NCBI GenBank assembly: GCA_004151065.3
Contig: NWUY0300106862.1
Span: forward strand, 9,121-21,228
From: Larix sibirica
Lineage: Eukaryota > Streptophyta > Pinopsida > Pinales > Pinaceae
Direction of reading: 5' to 3'
Length of the DNA stretch: 12,108 nucleotides
Part shown: one piece after another, positions 1-8,097 of the stretch
Position numbering within the stretch: the stretch's first letter is position 1
How the letters are laid out: each line of letters opens with the position of its first letter
Translations under genes and position numbers: made by a program
The notes under the pieces: model-generated
Told to the model about the DNA's origin: nothing
Database searches by the model: none
Seen by the model: the letters and a program-made list of their open reading frames with translations, nothing else

Positions 1-272
1 GGAAGACAACCCCCCCTAAAGGCCAAAAATGTAGTAGTGTATATATATAAGTAAGTAAGTTAATATATAGTATATAATATATTATATATAATTTAAGATA
101 TATTATATAGGATAATAGTATATAGTTAGGGTATGAATGATTAACATGCATGTATACTAACGAATGGGAGAATGCTCTGTAATGTTCATCGCTTTCATCC
201 TGGTTTAAACCCTACTGTTTTTCCTTTCTATTATGATCTTCATCTCCTCTGTGCTATGGATTTGGTCTTGCC
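1..272. other. AT-rich flank and probable LINE 5' leader
   Basis: Positions 37-125 are almost pure A/T with TATA-type runs, including a short (AGTA)n stretch near 48-61. From about 150 the composition becomes mixed and C/T-rich up to the ORF1 ATG at 273, which fits a 5' untranslated leader of the retroelement. No ORF, promoter box or target-site duplication can be fixed here. The AT-rich tract resembles the one after 7440, so the element may sit inside an AT-rich microsatellite-like region; this is inference. Confidence 0.5.
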
Positions 273-1706
273 ATGGCCCAACCTATCGGGGGGGAAGTTG
301 TCCCTCCCCTATTCATCTTTGAAATACTGACACCTCTAGTACCAAGTGAGACATCCAAGGAATCCATTGACATTAGTCTGCTGCAACAGGATACTAAGGA
401 CATAGAAACACTTATGCCTCCCTCGAATGAGTCTATTTTGGACAAGAATAAAATAACAGGCACATGCATAGCCAAATCTACTAACCGACCTCGAATTGAA
501 CTGCCCTCGGAGAGGATAAATGCTAGAATCCAATACATGAAAGATCACACACTCATCTACAAGTTCATGAGGCTATGTCCAACTGAAAGAGCACTGATGG
601 GATGGATAGCCACAAAATGGAAACCAAAATCCCATTTCGATCTGTAACTTGGATCCACGGTATGTTTCATAGTTATCTTCTCCGGGAAAAAGGACAAATA
701 CAAAGTGATGGATGGAGGTTCTTACTTCCTCAACTCGACTGGTTTGTTCATTTGCAACTGGATTGAAAGATTTAAACGAAATACTGAAAAATTCTCCTGG
801 GCTTCAGTATGGGTCCATCTATATTCTCTTCCTCAAGATTATTGGGACGAGGAAACCCTGTGAGATATAGGGAATTCCTGGGGAGAGTTTTTTAAGAGAG
901 AGGATCAAACCAAAACCAATAGGTAGACCTCTTACGCAAGAATCTGTGTCTACATGCATATAACTCGAGCTCTGTCATACTCACTTTGCTTGGTACATGA
1001 ATTCCTTGTATGGATCCATTCAATAGACTATGAGCATATACCGTTCAAATGTTGTAAATGTAATGAATATGGACACTTATTCAAATATTTCCCACTAAAC
1101 AATCCTACTCCAGATCCAAATAATTTGAAGACCACGGATGAGGAAGGCTTCAAGAAATTTCCACCTAGATGGTGCCAAAATAGGAAGAACCCCACAATCA
1201 GAAAAACAACTACAGCAGCAATAAGCAACATCTTCGAAGTACTCTTAGAGCAACAGGAGGACCCTAAATATTCACATGCAGAAGACTAGCATGCCCCAAA
1301 GAAGAAACACATGCATCGTTCCAAAGAACTAGCATCGACCACCCATGATCCACTGATGTAGTTTAAGGATGCACTCTTGAACACCCAACCAGAGAATATC
1401 AATCCTGATTTGGATGTTGTCATGGAGGGGTATATGAGCGATCTTGATTTGGGGGACCTCGACCTATTGGGACTAGAGGAAGCATGCAGAAGGAAAACCT
1501 TCAATGCAATCCCCTCCAAGCAGATTCAACTTCTAAAAGAAGATTTATCAAAATCCAAGGCCAAATCTAAGTTAGGCATCTTGAATCTATCTCAAAAAAT
1601 CCAAAAGAAACCCTTGAGAGACCCCAAGAAGAAAGGAAGGAAAGCTAATATGGAGCTTTTGAACAATCTTGGAACCAAACTGATCGAATCAGGGGGATAT
1701 GCCTAG
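273..1706 (+). pseudogene. LINE ORF1: DUF4283 / CCHC zinc-knuckle RNA-binding protein, stop-riddled
   Basis: The LINE ORF1 product binds the element's RNA and forms the ribonucleoprotein. One frame runs from ATG 273 to TAG 1704-1706 (477 codons) with no frameshift but with five internal stops: TAA 645, TGA 861, TAG 924, TAG 1287 and TAG 1359. Codons about 90-220 read as a DUF4283-type domain: an initial segment containing WIATKWKPK, then DGGSYFLNSTGLF and VWVHLYSLPQDYWDEE across the first stop. Next come ARICVYMHI and IDYEHIPFKC. A zinc knuckle follows: Cys codons at 1050 and 1059 and His at 1074. The expected last Cys (codon 1089) is Phe. After it lie the plant-ORF1-like DEEGF segment and lysine-rich stretches (KKKHMHRSK, DPKKKGRK). 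The start is the first ATG of the open frame. ORF2 follows almost directly. Domain identity is from recognised patterns, not a search. Confidence 0.85.
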
Positions 1707-1750
1707 CTTACTTAGTTATTTCCCTCCTCTACCCCAACTTCCCAAATAAA

Positions 1751-2446
1751 GTGATCTCCTATAATGTAAGAGGAATCAATGGTCCTACAAAACACATAAT
1801 GATATGATGGAAAATCCATCAGGAAAATCCCTTAATGCTCTTCATTCAAAAAACTAAATGTAGTAGCAACACTTTGGAGACCCTCATGGACGATCTTCAG
1901 AAAGGAAGCAAAGCGGTAGCTGTTGATGCAATTGGAGCTTCGGGTCATCTAGCTCTGATTTGGAGCACCCATGAGGTAAATCTCAATGATTTTTTAGTCA
2001 TAAGAAATTCCATCTCAACCTTTTTCCACGTTTTAGGCACTAATTTCAATGTACATATTACCAATGTCTATGGATCTAAATCTCTAGAAAAAAATATCAT
2101 TCTTTTAGACTACATAGAGTGGTACAGGAACAACACTCCTGGACAACATTGGATCTTAGCTGGAGACTTTAGCATGATCACCAATCTTTCAGAAAACTAA
2201 GGGGGGCGTATATCCCTTTCTCAAGAAGAAAATAGATTCAAAATATTCATAGACAATAACATATTGACTGATATAGAAACCAACAATGGTATCTTCACCT
2301 AGAACAACCGAAGAGGAAGAATACATCAGATAGCCTAAAAAATTGATCGTTTCCGGTTTTCAGAAGACATTCTGGACACTGGCATGAATCTAACAACGAC
2401 AGTCCTTCCCTCTACTAGCTTTGATCACTGGTCGATCTGTCTGAGC
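1751..2446 (+). other. Endonuclease (EEP/APE-type) domain of LINE ORF2, catalytically damaged
   Basis: The domain opens with VISYNVRGIN (from 1751), matching the conserved Asn-containing start of APE-type endonucleases. The usual QETK metal-binding motif reads QKTK, with Lys at codon 1850-1852 where Glu is expected. GDFN reads GDFS, with Ser at 2171-2173. The terminal Asp-His pair is kept in FDHWSI (2423-2428). The NNRRGR and DRFRFS segments before it fit the family. Stops lie at 1805, 2198, 2300, 2336, 2447 and 2450. Loss of Glu and of the GDFN Asn would abolish nicking even without the stops. Confidence 0.8.
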
Positions 2447-3029
2447 TAGTAAGGACAAAGATCTTTTCTACCATGTCCCTTCATATTCGATAAATTTTGG
2501 ATTTCCCATCTTCACTTTCATGAAACTATCAAAAATTGTTGGACAAGCTTCCATGTCTCAGGGTTTTCCAAGATGTACAGGTTTCAACACTTTTGGTAAC
2601 ATCTCTACGAACAATAATTCCTTGGATTAGGAAATTAAATCTCTCCAACAACAGGTGATAAATGAAGGCCGCACTAAGGAGCGAAACAAAAAAGAGGCAA
2701 AGATTCAAGCTCAAATTGATTATTGAAGCAGGAAGGAGGAAGTTGTATGGAAAAAAAAGTCACAAATCAACTGGTTGAAAGAAGGAGAGTGGAACACTTC
2801 CCTCCTTCACCATTCAACCATACAACATAGAATGCACAACAAAATCAACACCCTGAAAAAATCGGATGGCAATAGTGTGGAGACGCATGAGGAAATTGAG
2901 AAAGAGTTGGTTGCATTTTACAAGGATCCATTAACAGAAGACAAACTGAACATGCAAGCTATTATTGACCAAATCACAACTCATATTCCAACTATAATAA
3001 AAAAAGAGCAGAACACAACCCTCATGTGA

Positions 3030-3850
3030 CCCATCACCCCCTTGGAGGTGGAATTAGCAGTTCATCAAATGGAAGAAATAAAAGCCTGAGCTCCAGATGG
3101 CTTCACCAATTAATTTTTTCATCACTATTAGGGTATGCTCAAGGATGAATTTTTGGATATCGTGGAATAATCATGCAAGAAATAGTGGGTTATCCCAAAT
3201 CTAAATGCTACCTTCCTCACTCTCATACCAAAGGAGGAAAATGCAGCTTTTCCAAGTAATTATAGACCCATCTCCCTATGTAATGTTGTTTACAAGATCA
3301 TTTCCAAAGTCATTGGTAATCGCCTCAAACTACTCCTACCTTCTCTCATTTCCCCTGAGCAAATTGGCTATGTAGAAGGAATACAAATCCACAATAGGAT
3401 AATCTTAGCTCATGAGGTCATTCATTCCCTTAAAATCAACAAGAAACCGGGTATTCTCCTCAAGCTTGAGCTCTCCAAGGCTTTCGATAAACTCAGTTAG
3501 AGCTATATTGAAAAAATATTTCTTTCCTTTGGATTCTCCCACTCTTGGACTAAATGGGTAATTTATTTTATTTCCAATCCCTTCTTCTCCATTCTGGTTA
3601 ATGGCACTCCTTCAACCACTTTCTCCCTGTCCAAAGAGATCTGCTAAGGAGACCCCCTTTCACCCTTCCTCTTCATTTTGATGGAAGAAGGTTTAGGTCA
3701 CTTACTCAAGATCCATTTCTCTAATTGCCTCCTCAAAGGCCTAACTCTACATGATAATCCTCCTCTCACACACCAACAATTTGTGGATGAAAACCTACTT
3801 GAGTCATCCCTCGTTGCAAGAATCTTGAACCCTAAAGAGGATTCTAAATG
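3030..3850 (+). other. Reverse transcriptase (RVT_1) domain of LINE ORF2, active-site Asp positions changed
   Basis: Recognisable RT blocks in one frame are APDGF (after TGA 3087), LIPKEEN, NYRPISLCNVVYKIISK (from 3258), SPEQIGYVEG, KLELSKAFDKLS (about 3462-3497), GDPLSPFLFILM (from 3648) and QFVDENLL (about 3777-3800). Upstream, about 2640-3026, the linker with INWLKEGEWNTS and HHSTIQHRMHNKI also matches this family. Motif A has Glu (GAG 3468-3470) where the first catalytic Asp is expected, while the second Asp (3486) remains. Motif C reads FVDE and not the usual FVDD, with Glu at 3789-3791. Stops fall at 3087, 3111, 3129, 3168, 3183, 3498 (expected Trp) and 3645 (expected Gln). The frame is broken at about 3841-3855, just after motif C. 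Confidence 0.85.
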
Positions 3851-3852
3851 TC

Positions 3853-4660
3853 TTTTCAGAAGCATCTGGAACTTCTATCAATCTTGAAAAGTCCCACATC
3901 TTATTTTTCAACACTCCAAGCATCACACAAAGGAACATATCCAAAATCCTTGGTTTCTCTATTGCCTCACTCCCCTCCAAATATTTGGGAGCCCCGCTCA
4001 CCGATTCAGATATTAAACACTCTTCTTGGAGAGAATTGCTTGATAAGCTAGAGGCTAAGCTCTCCTCGTGGACTTTCTGGTCTCTAAAAATTGTTGGGAT
4101 CCTTGTTCTCATCAAATCTATTCTTCAAACCATGCCACTCTATTTGTTTTTTGTTCTTGTAGCTCCTAAATGGGTCCTCAAAGCTATCAGAAGAATTCAA
4201 TGCACCTTTTCATGGGGGTTATAAAAATCACTTCAAATGACCACTTGTTAAATGGGACACGGTATGCACACCCAAATATTGTGGAGGTCTAGGCCTGAGA
4301 TATCTGGCCATCAACAATTAGATCTTTAATGCCAAAATTTGGTGGAACTGGGTGATTAAAATCTCCACATAGTGGGCCCAAATTTGGAATTGGAAATATG
4401 CCCCCAATTGGGACCCACAGGAAATCATTCGTTTCAATCTTTCAATACAAGGTTCACACATCTGGAATGTGGCTAATTCCCAGAGGTACCTGGTCCAACA
4501 ACACAATTTTTGGGAAATCAGAAATGGGTCCTCTGGACACTTCTGGAAAGACTCCTGGAAGCAAATGTTAAGCTTGCATAGCCTACTCCAATTGCAGCTC
4601 CTACATGACTTTATTCGGGACTCTGAAAAGATCTCAGTCAAGGACTATTAGGCAAATGAA
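3853..4660 (+). other. RT thumb/connection region of LINE ORF2
   Basis: This continues the RT C-terminal part. SEASGTSINLEKS (from 3853), LPSKYLGAPLTDSD and WRELLDKLEAKLSSW are typical of plant LINE ORF2 between the RT core and the zf-RVT domain. After a frameshift near 4213-4222, WDTVCTPKYCGGLGL and IWWNWV follow, then FWEIRNGSSGHFWKDSW in the stretch to TAG 4649. Stops lie at 4238, 4319, 4370 and 4649. The assignment rests on pattern recognition of the family. Confidence 0.75.
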
Positions 4661-4887
4661 ATGCAACATGATTTTAGGATCTAGACACACACAAGACAGT
4701 GGGGCATTAAAATGAATAATGAGTATATAGACAGGATTTGGTAGGATCTACAAACAAGGAAAATCCACAATCAGTCAACATCCGACATCATTAGATGGCG
4801 TTACAAGCCCATTGGATCCTTCACCATCAAGGAGGCTTATCACCTACATACTCAGAATCACTTGGAACAATGAGACCCCATCTAGAC

Positions 4888-5090
4888 AAAAATTTGGAAT
4901 ACAAATAACTGGCCAAAATTCACTACCTTCCTTTGGCTCATCATCCACAAATGATTCCTACCCTGAGACAATCTCATTAAACAAGGATTTCATGGTCCTT
5001 CTAGATGCAATCTTTGCAACAATCAGGAGGAAACCATGGAGCACTTGTGCAACTCTTTATATTTCTCCAATAACTTATATTGGAATAGGC
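4888..5090 (+). other. zf-RVT zinc-binding domain of LINE ORF2
   Basis: Frame 2 reads NNWPKFTTFLWLIIHK, then DNLIKQGFHGPSRCNLCNN, EETMEHL and a YFSNNLYW ending. This matches the zinc-binding region found between RT and RNase H in plant non-LTR elements. The CxxC pair and the following His are present. The last Cys of the usual C-x2-C...H-x4-C pattern is replaced by Leu. TGA codons at 4952 and 4964 interrupt the start; the second probably replaces a Trp. Confidence 0.75.
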
Positions 5091-5483
5091 TGAGTATCGT
5101 TTGTAGAAGAATTGATCGGGTGCATGGTAATCCTATCCAAACCTTTAAAAATTGGACTAACAAACCTTACAACAATAGCATCCTCAATTGAATTTGGAAT
5201 TTAGCTCCAGGTTTATGGTTTGGGAAATATGGAAAGAACGCAACTCTAGAATGTTTGAAGACAAGGCTAGAACTGAGGATTTAGTTTGGGTTCAGTGTAA
5301 GGATCACATCCCATAAACTCTCCTACTCTACAATTGGTCTAAAAAGACTTCAAAGATGACCCTCTGGAGACTATGATTTTAAATAGTTGGAAAATTTCTC
5401 CTATAGCGTTCTCTTCTAACAATATCACTAGACCTGTAGCTCCTCCTAGTCTTGATTCCTAAAGTTGTCCTCCCACTAGTTTT

Positions 5484-5895
5484 CTTAAACTCGATTTTGA
5501 TGGAGCATCTAAAGGAAATCCAGTCCTTGTTGGATTTGGTGGAGTTTTTAGGTATAGCTTAGGGAAAATTATCCGCCTCTACTTTGGAAATCTAGGTCAT
5601 GACAACAATAATGAGGCAGAGCTTGCAGCACTTCTAAATGGGCTTGAAATAGCTTCTTCTCGATCATTTCTTCCCATGACAGTAGAAGGAGATTCTCCAA
5701 TTCTCATCTCCATAGCTAGAAAAATCTAGTGTGGCTCTTAAATCACCAAGCTATCTCCTAGTTGGAGGCTCAACTTTGGACTTTGTCGTTTGGAATCCCT
5801 TATTCCCATGATGGGGGCCATTACTTTCCAACATGTCATAAGGAAAGACAATGCAGTTGCAGATCGGCTTGCCAATGAAGGAGTCTCAAGCAATG
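5484..5895 (+). other. Plant-type RNase H domain of LINE ORF2, catalytic residues retained
   Basis: RNase H removes the RNA strand of RNA/DNA hybrids. The frame reads KLDFDGASKGNP, GFGGVFRYSLGKIIRLYFG, NNNEAELAALLNGLE, TVEGDSP and KDNAVADRLANEGV. All four acidic catalytic residues are visible: Asp 5499-5501 (FDGA), Glu 5613-5615 (NEAE), Asp 5691-5693 (GDS) and Asp 5862-5864 (ADRLAN). A conserved His is also visible in FQHV. Stops fall at 5727 and 5739, between the third and fourth catalytic residues. It is the best preserved domain in the element. Confidence 0.88.
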
Positions 5896-6053
5896 TCTCA
5901 CTCCAAGATTTGGATCCCAACCAGCTTTTTGATTCTCCACTAAAGTTGGATTGCCTCTTCGAAATGGAACAAGATCGTCAAACCCCGGATGTAGGTGATA
6001 TGGTTACACACATGGAGCCCTCCAAAGTGATCTCACCTTTCAACCACGTGTAG

Positions 6054-6441
6054 TATGTTAGATCTTCGAAACATGTGAATTAATAAGGCCTCCACCTCTA
6101 TGCATATGTTCATTAACTCCTCGGTCATTTGAGACCCCGCTCGAGCTGGCACTGGTACCATGACATCATACCTTCCCCTGTGCAAATCAATGGCCTTTGC
6201 AGGTGTTGGTTTAAGGCCTTCAGGATGGAATTACTTCTACATTTGACCTCCGAGCAGCTAGAATGTCGGTAAGATATATCCTCATCTTTTTTATGATTGC
6301 CTATTAATGATTTGAGTTTGGTGCTCTCACATCCGCACTTTGTTCTACCCTGGTTCTTTTTCTCTCGAGCTTTTTCTGGAGCTCTCCTATATCTCCCATG
6401 AGACCCATCAGACTTCAAGGGAGGCTTCTCAGTTTGCAAAG
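6054..6441 (+). other. Unassigned stretch after LINE ORF2, possible 3' UTR
   Basis: There is no recognisable domain in any frame. The ORF2 frame meets stops at 6087 and 6090 directly after its own TAG. The opposite strand has a 107-codon open frame here (6125-6448) with no recognisable content. The composition is more balanced than that of the downstream flank. It could be the LINE 3' UTR, or a junction between the LINE and an older element carrying the Arg-Gly-rich frame that follows. Confidence 0.4.
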
Positions 6442-7112
6442 ATGTCACGAAGACTTCGTGGGATCCTAGCCGAGGTTGTGGAGGTCGTGGAAATCATGGA
6501 AATCGTGGGCGTGGAATAGGTAATCTCAATGGGTATGAAAATTCAATCCTAGAGCATTTGAGAACGATGATAAACGCTTGGGAAGAGGAACTGGTTATGC
6601 AACATCTAGACACCCAAAGGACTCGTGTCAGACCTAGGAACTTCTGGATGGTTCAAAATATGTTAGCTAACATTATCATGTAAGCTCAGGAGCCCCAATA
6701 GGGGATTCAACCCCCTTCTCCACCTCCTTCTCCTACACATGTTGAACATTTAACCTCCTCTCCTGCTACCTCACAGATTTCAAAGCCAATGGACACCAAG
6801 AATTCTCAACTTGACAATTGTCTAGTGCAGCAAGCATATTTCACCAACATGGCATCCACTAGTGGCCACAAGCACAAAAGGGTACAACATATCGGCTCTT
6901 CTATCACAGATTCCCCCATAAATATTGATTCATTACCAGTTAAGAAGGCCATTGATTGCTCCTCCAAATATCAAGCCAAGGTGACTATTAATAGCTCCAC
7001 GGGCTCCAACAACAAGAACTACCATGGAAGCCCTTCCATCTATGGAGAATGTTGCAGCCCCATAGTGGATGAGAAGGTCAAGGAGGCTAATTCCAATGGT
7101 GTCTCCAAGTAA
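6442..7112 (+). pseudogene. Retroelement-like frame with RGG-type N-terminus (gag/ORF1-like, unidentified)
   Basis: I do not recognise a named family. Frame 3 is open from 6402 to TAA 6681, then from 6684 to TAA 7110-7112 apart from one TAG at 6699. In order it shows an Arg-Gly-rich stretch (RGCGGRGNHGNRGRG, about 6480-6525), a charged probably helical part (NSILEHLRTMINAWEEEL), a proline-rich spacer (PPSPPPSP) and a basic C-terminal part (GHKHKRVQ). An ATG at 6442 in the neighbouring frame reads MSRRLRG, which would join the Arg-Gly stretch if one base had shifted near 6460-6470. Such layouts occur in gag and ORF1 nucleic-acid-binding proteins, but this is inference. TAA 6681 is shared with the second copy at 11373, so it predates the duplication. 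TAG 6699 is CAG in that copy. Confidence 0.4.
6789..7112 (+). CDS. Hypothetical 107-aa ORF in repeat copy 1
   Basis: I do not recognise this protein. It starts MDTKNSQ, is hydrophilic and rich in Ser, Asn and Lys, and has a small basic cluster (KHKR) near residue 28. It has no signal peptide or membrane segment. Copy 2 at 11481-11804 encodes a protein of identical length with no gap and about 74% identical residues, ending in the same EANSNGVSK. About 28 of 37 changed codons are replacement changes, roughly what drift without selection would give, so functional constraint since the copies separated is not supported. The ATG is probably internal to a longer ancestral frame, since the same frame is open upstream through a proline-rich part. 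It is likely part of a dead retroelement frame and not a host gene. Confidence 0.35.
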   Translation: MDTKNSQLDNCLVQQAYFTNMASTSGHKHKRVQHIGSSITDSPINIDSLPVKKAIDCSSKYQAKVTINSSTGSNNKNYHGSPSIYGECCSPIVDEKVKEANSNGVSK

Positions 7113-7415
7113 TTGTATGGCTTCCTTTCTCTATTTTTTTCAGATCTGATGGAGACTCTGCTTTGGGTCAACAAGTCTCTTGTTCTTTCGCTCATGCTTT
7201 TTTGAGGAGCCATTAAAGGCTCTTTTGTAGCAGGTCTATTCCTATGCTTTTATCTATTTTTTGTAATTCTATATATAATGTACATTTTGATGATAGATCA
7301 GACTCTTAGGCCATATGTGGGTAGGTCTACAAAGGCCATACTCTATATTTTTTGCAATATGAGAGGCCCCAAAAGGCTCTCAGAACTACAAACTATACTA
7401 TGCATGCAATATTTT
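7113..7415 (+). other. 3' non-coding part of repeat copy 1
   Basis: This is T-rich sequence after the ORF stop, conserved with 11805-12108 through small indels. It contains a short imperfect inverted repeat (GAGCC ATTAAA GGCTC near 7205-7220) whose core (GCC...GGC) is kept in copy 2. The shared words at the end (CCATATGTGG, CTACAAAGGCCATACTC, GCATG-AATATTTT) indicate that the conserved 3' terminus of the family lies at or beyond 7415. This is the pattern expected of a retroelement 3' UTR. Confidence 0.5.
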
Positions 7416-7610
7416 TTGTACTTTAATATAATTTCTCTCTACAATTTGCAAAATATATATATATAGTTGATGTATAGCATTATAGTAGATATATAATATG
7501 CTATATATTTAATATATTAATATACCATGTAATATTTAAGTAATATTGATATAATATAATTATTATAGGTAATATATTAATATTAATAAATTTAAGAAAA
7601 ACAATCTAAA
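7416..7610. repeat. AT-rich low-complexity tract
   Basis: After 7440 the sequence is nearly all A and T, with TATATATATATA at about 7453-7464 and then diverged ATATTAATA-type words to about 7600. There is no ORF or gene signal. It mirrors the AT-rich tract at 37-125 on the other side of the LINE. Confidence 0.75.
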
Positions 7611-7997
7611 GAAGAGAGGGAAGAATAAGGAAAAGGGAATTAGCAAGAAAATGGGTAAATTTAAAAACGAAATTGAGGAAAAAAGGGGGAAATAAATCAA
7701 AAGAGTTAATTAATCTGAATCTTATTGTGAATGAGTAAGTGCAAGAGTTTGTTCCAGTTTAGTGCAAATCATTTCATTTCACTCACGGAGTCATTGGTTT
7801 GAGAAGAAATGAGGGTAAGTGAATGAAAATTTTGAAATCCCAAATAGAAGAGTTTTGAGTATTTTATTCAATGTTATGTTGTTTGTATGCATTTCTTCTC
7901 TGTCTCCATTTGATGGTGGTTAAAATTCTAGAAGCAACAACCTCTTGAATATATATTCCCTCTGGTTGTTGTTTAGGGTTCTAATACAATAACATGT
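7611..7997. other. Intergenic, no gene seen
   Basis: A purine-rich part (AAGAAGAGAGGG-like, 7600-7700) is followed by mixed sequence. No long ORF, RNA gene or recognisable element fragment was found. Confidence 0.6.
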
Positions 7998-8097
7998 AAA
8001 ATAGTGCACCAAGGTTTCATAATAGCTTTTATTACTATAAACTCTCGGAAAACAGTGCTCTAGGGTTTTGGAATAGATTTTATTACTATAAAATCTC
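7998..8097. repeat. Two-unit diverged tandem repeat, 51-bp period
   Basis: Positions 7998-8046 and 8049-8097 align without gaps over 49 bp with about ten mismatches. The core TTTTATTACTATAAA is identical at 8027-8041 and 8078-8092. Because 51 is divisible by 3, the reverse strand carries a 78-codon open frame (7920-8156) with a repeated YSNK..Y..TL.H pattern. I take that ORF as a by-product of the repeat. Confidence 0.85.

Larger units (their letters stand above)
273..6053 (+). mobile_element. Degenerate L1-type LINE retrotransposon (plant, RNase H-containing)
   Basis: Two consecutive ORFs carry the order expected of plant L1 elements: ORF1 with a DUF4283-like domain and CCHC knuckle, then ORF2 with apurinic-type endonuclease, reverse transcriptase, zf-RVT zinc domain and a C-terminal plant-type RNase H. 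Landmarks are SYNVRGIN (from 1757), NYRPISLCN (from 3258), GDPLSPFLF (from 3648), PSRCNLCN in the zf-RVT region (about 5000-5030) and FDGASKGNP (from 5496). About 36 in-frame stops and five frameshifts show it is a dead copy. No poly(A) tail directly follows 6053, so the true 3' end is unknown; it may extend to about 7415, including the repeated segment described separately. Target-site duplications were not found. Confidence 0.9.
1706..6053 (+). pseudogene. LINE ORF2: endonuclease, reverse transcriptase, zf-RVT, RNase H; many stops and frameshifts
   Basis: ORF2 would nick target DNA and prime reverse transcription of the LINE RNA. The reading path is frame 2 (about 1706-2580), frame 3 (about 2585-3845), frame 1 (about 3850-4217), frame 2 (about 4218-5212), frame 1 (about 5215-5340), then frame 3 to TAG 6051. 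That is five frameshifts. I count 31 internal stops on this path. No ATG exists in frame 2 between 1649 and the first endonuclease motif, so the start codon is lost or lay in the overlap with ORF1. The linker between endonuclease and RT (about 2450-2640) looks shortened relative to related elements and contains the first frameshift. The last segment ends in an acidic and polar tail after RNase H. The order of domains and near-full length (about 4.3 kb) indicate a nearly complete but ancient copy and not a 5'-truncated one. Confidence 0.88.
6611..7415 (+). repeat. Long direct repeat, copy 1
   Basis: This segment matches 11303-12108 in the same orientation at a constant offset of 4692 up to 7112, then 4693-4694 in the 3' part. 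Anchors are CACCCAAAGGACTCGTG at the start, the ATG at 6789, CTTTGGGTCAACAAGTCTCT at 7161 and CCATATGTGG at 7311. Counting by eye over the shared 324-bp ORF gives about 42 differences (about 87% identity). Copy 1 continues upstream as an Arg-Gly-rich frame, whereas similarity for copy 2 stops near 11298-11303. It may extend past 7415, because copy 2 is cut by the window edge. Confidence 0.92.

Noticed and set aside
3804-4115. A 103-codon reverse-strand ORF across the RT region.
   Set aside because: It is the antisense shadow of the RT C-terminal part and has no recognisable content.
4812-5093. A 93-codon open frame on the plus strand.
   Set aside because: It lies in a different frame from the zf-RVT domain of LINE ORF2, which explains the same bases with recognisable motifs.
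6125-6448. A 107-codon reverse-strand ORF after the LINE.
   Set aside because: No domain, no coding neighbour on that strand, and not repeated elsewhere in the window; probably chance.
6680-6776. A GTAAGC donor and a CAG acceptor (TAG in copy 2) that could define a 97-nt intron spanning the shared TAA and the proline-rich part in both repeat copies.
   Set aside because: Splicing would join the frames out of phase with the conserved ORF and hit a stop soon after, and the proline-rich frame reads as coding-like itself. Kept only as a coincidence.
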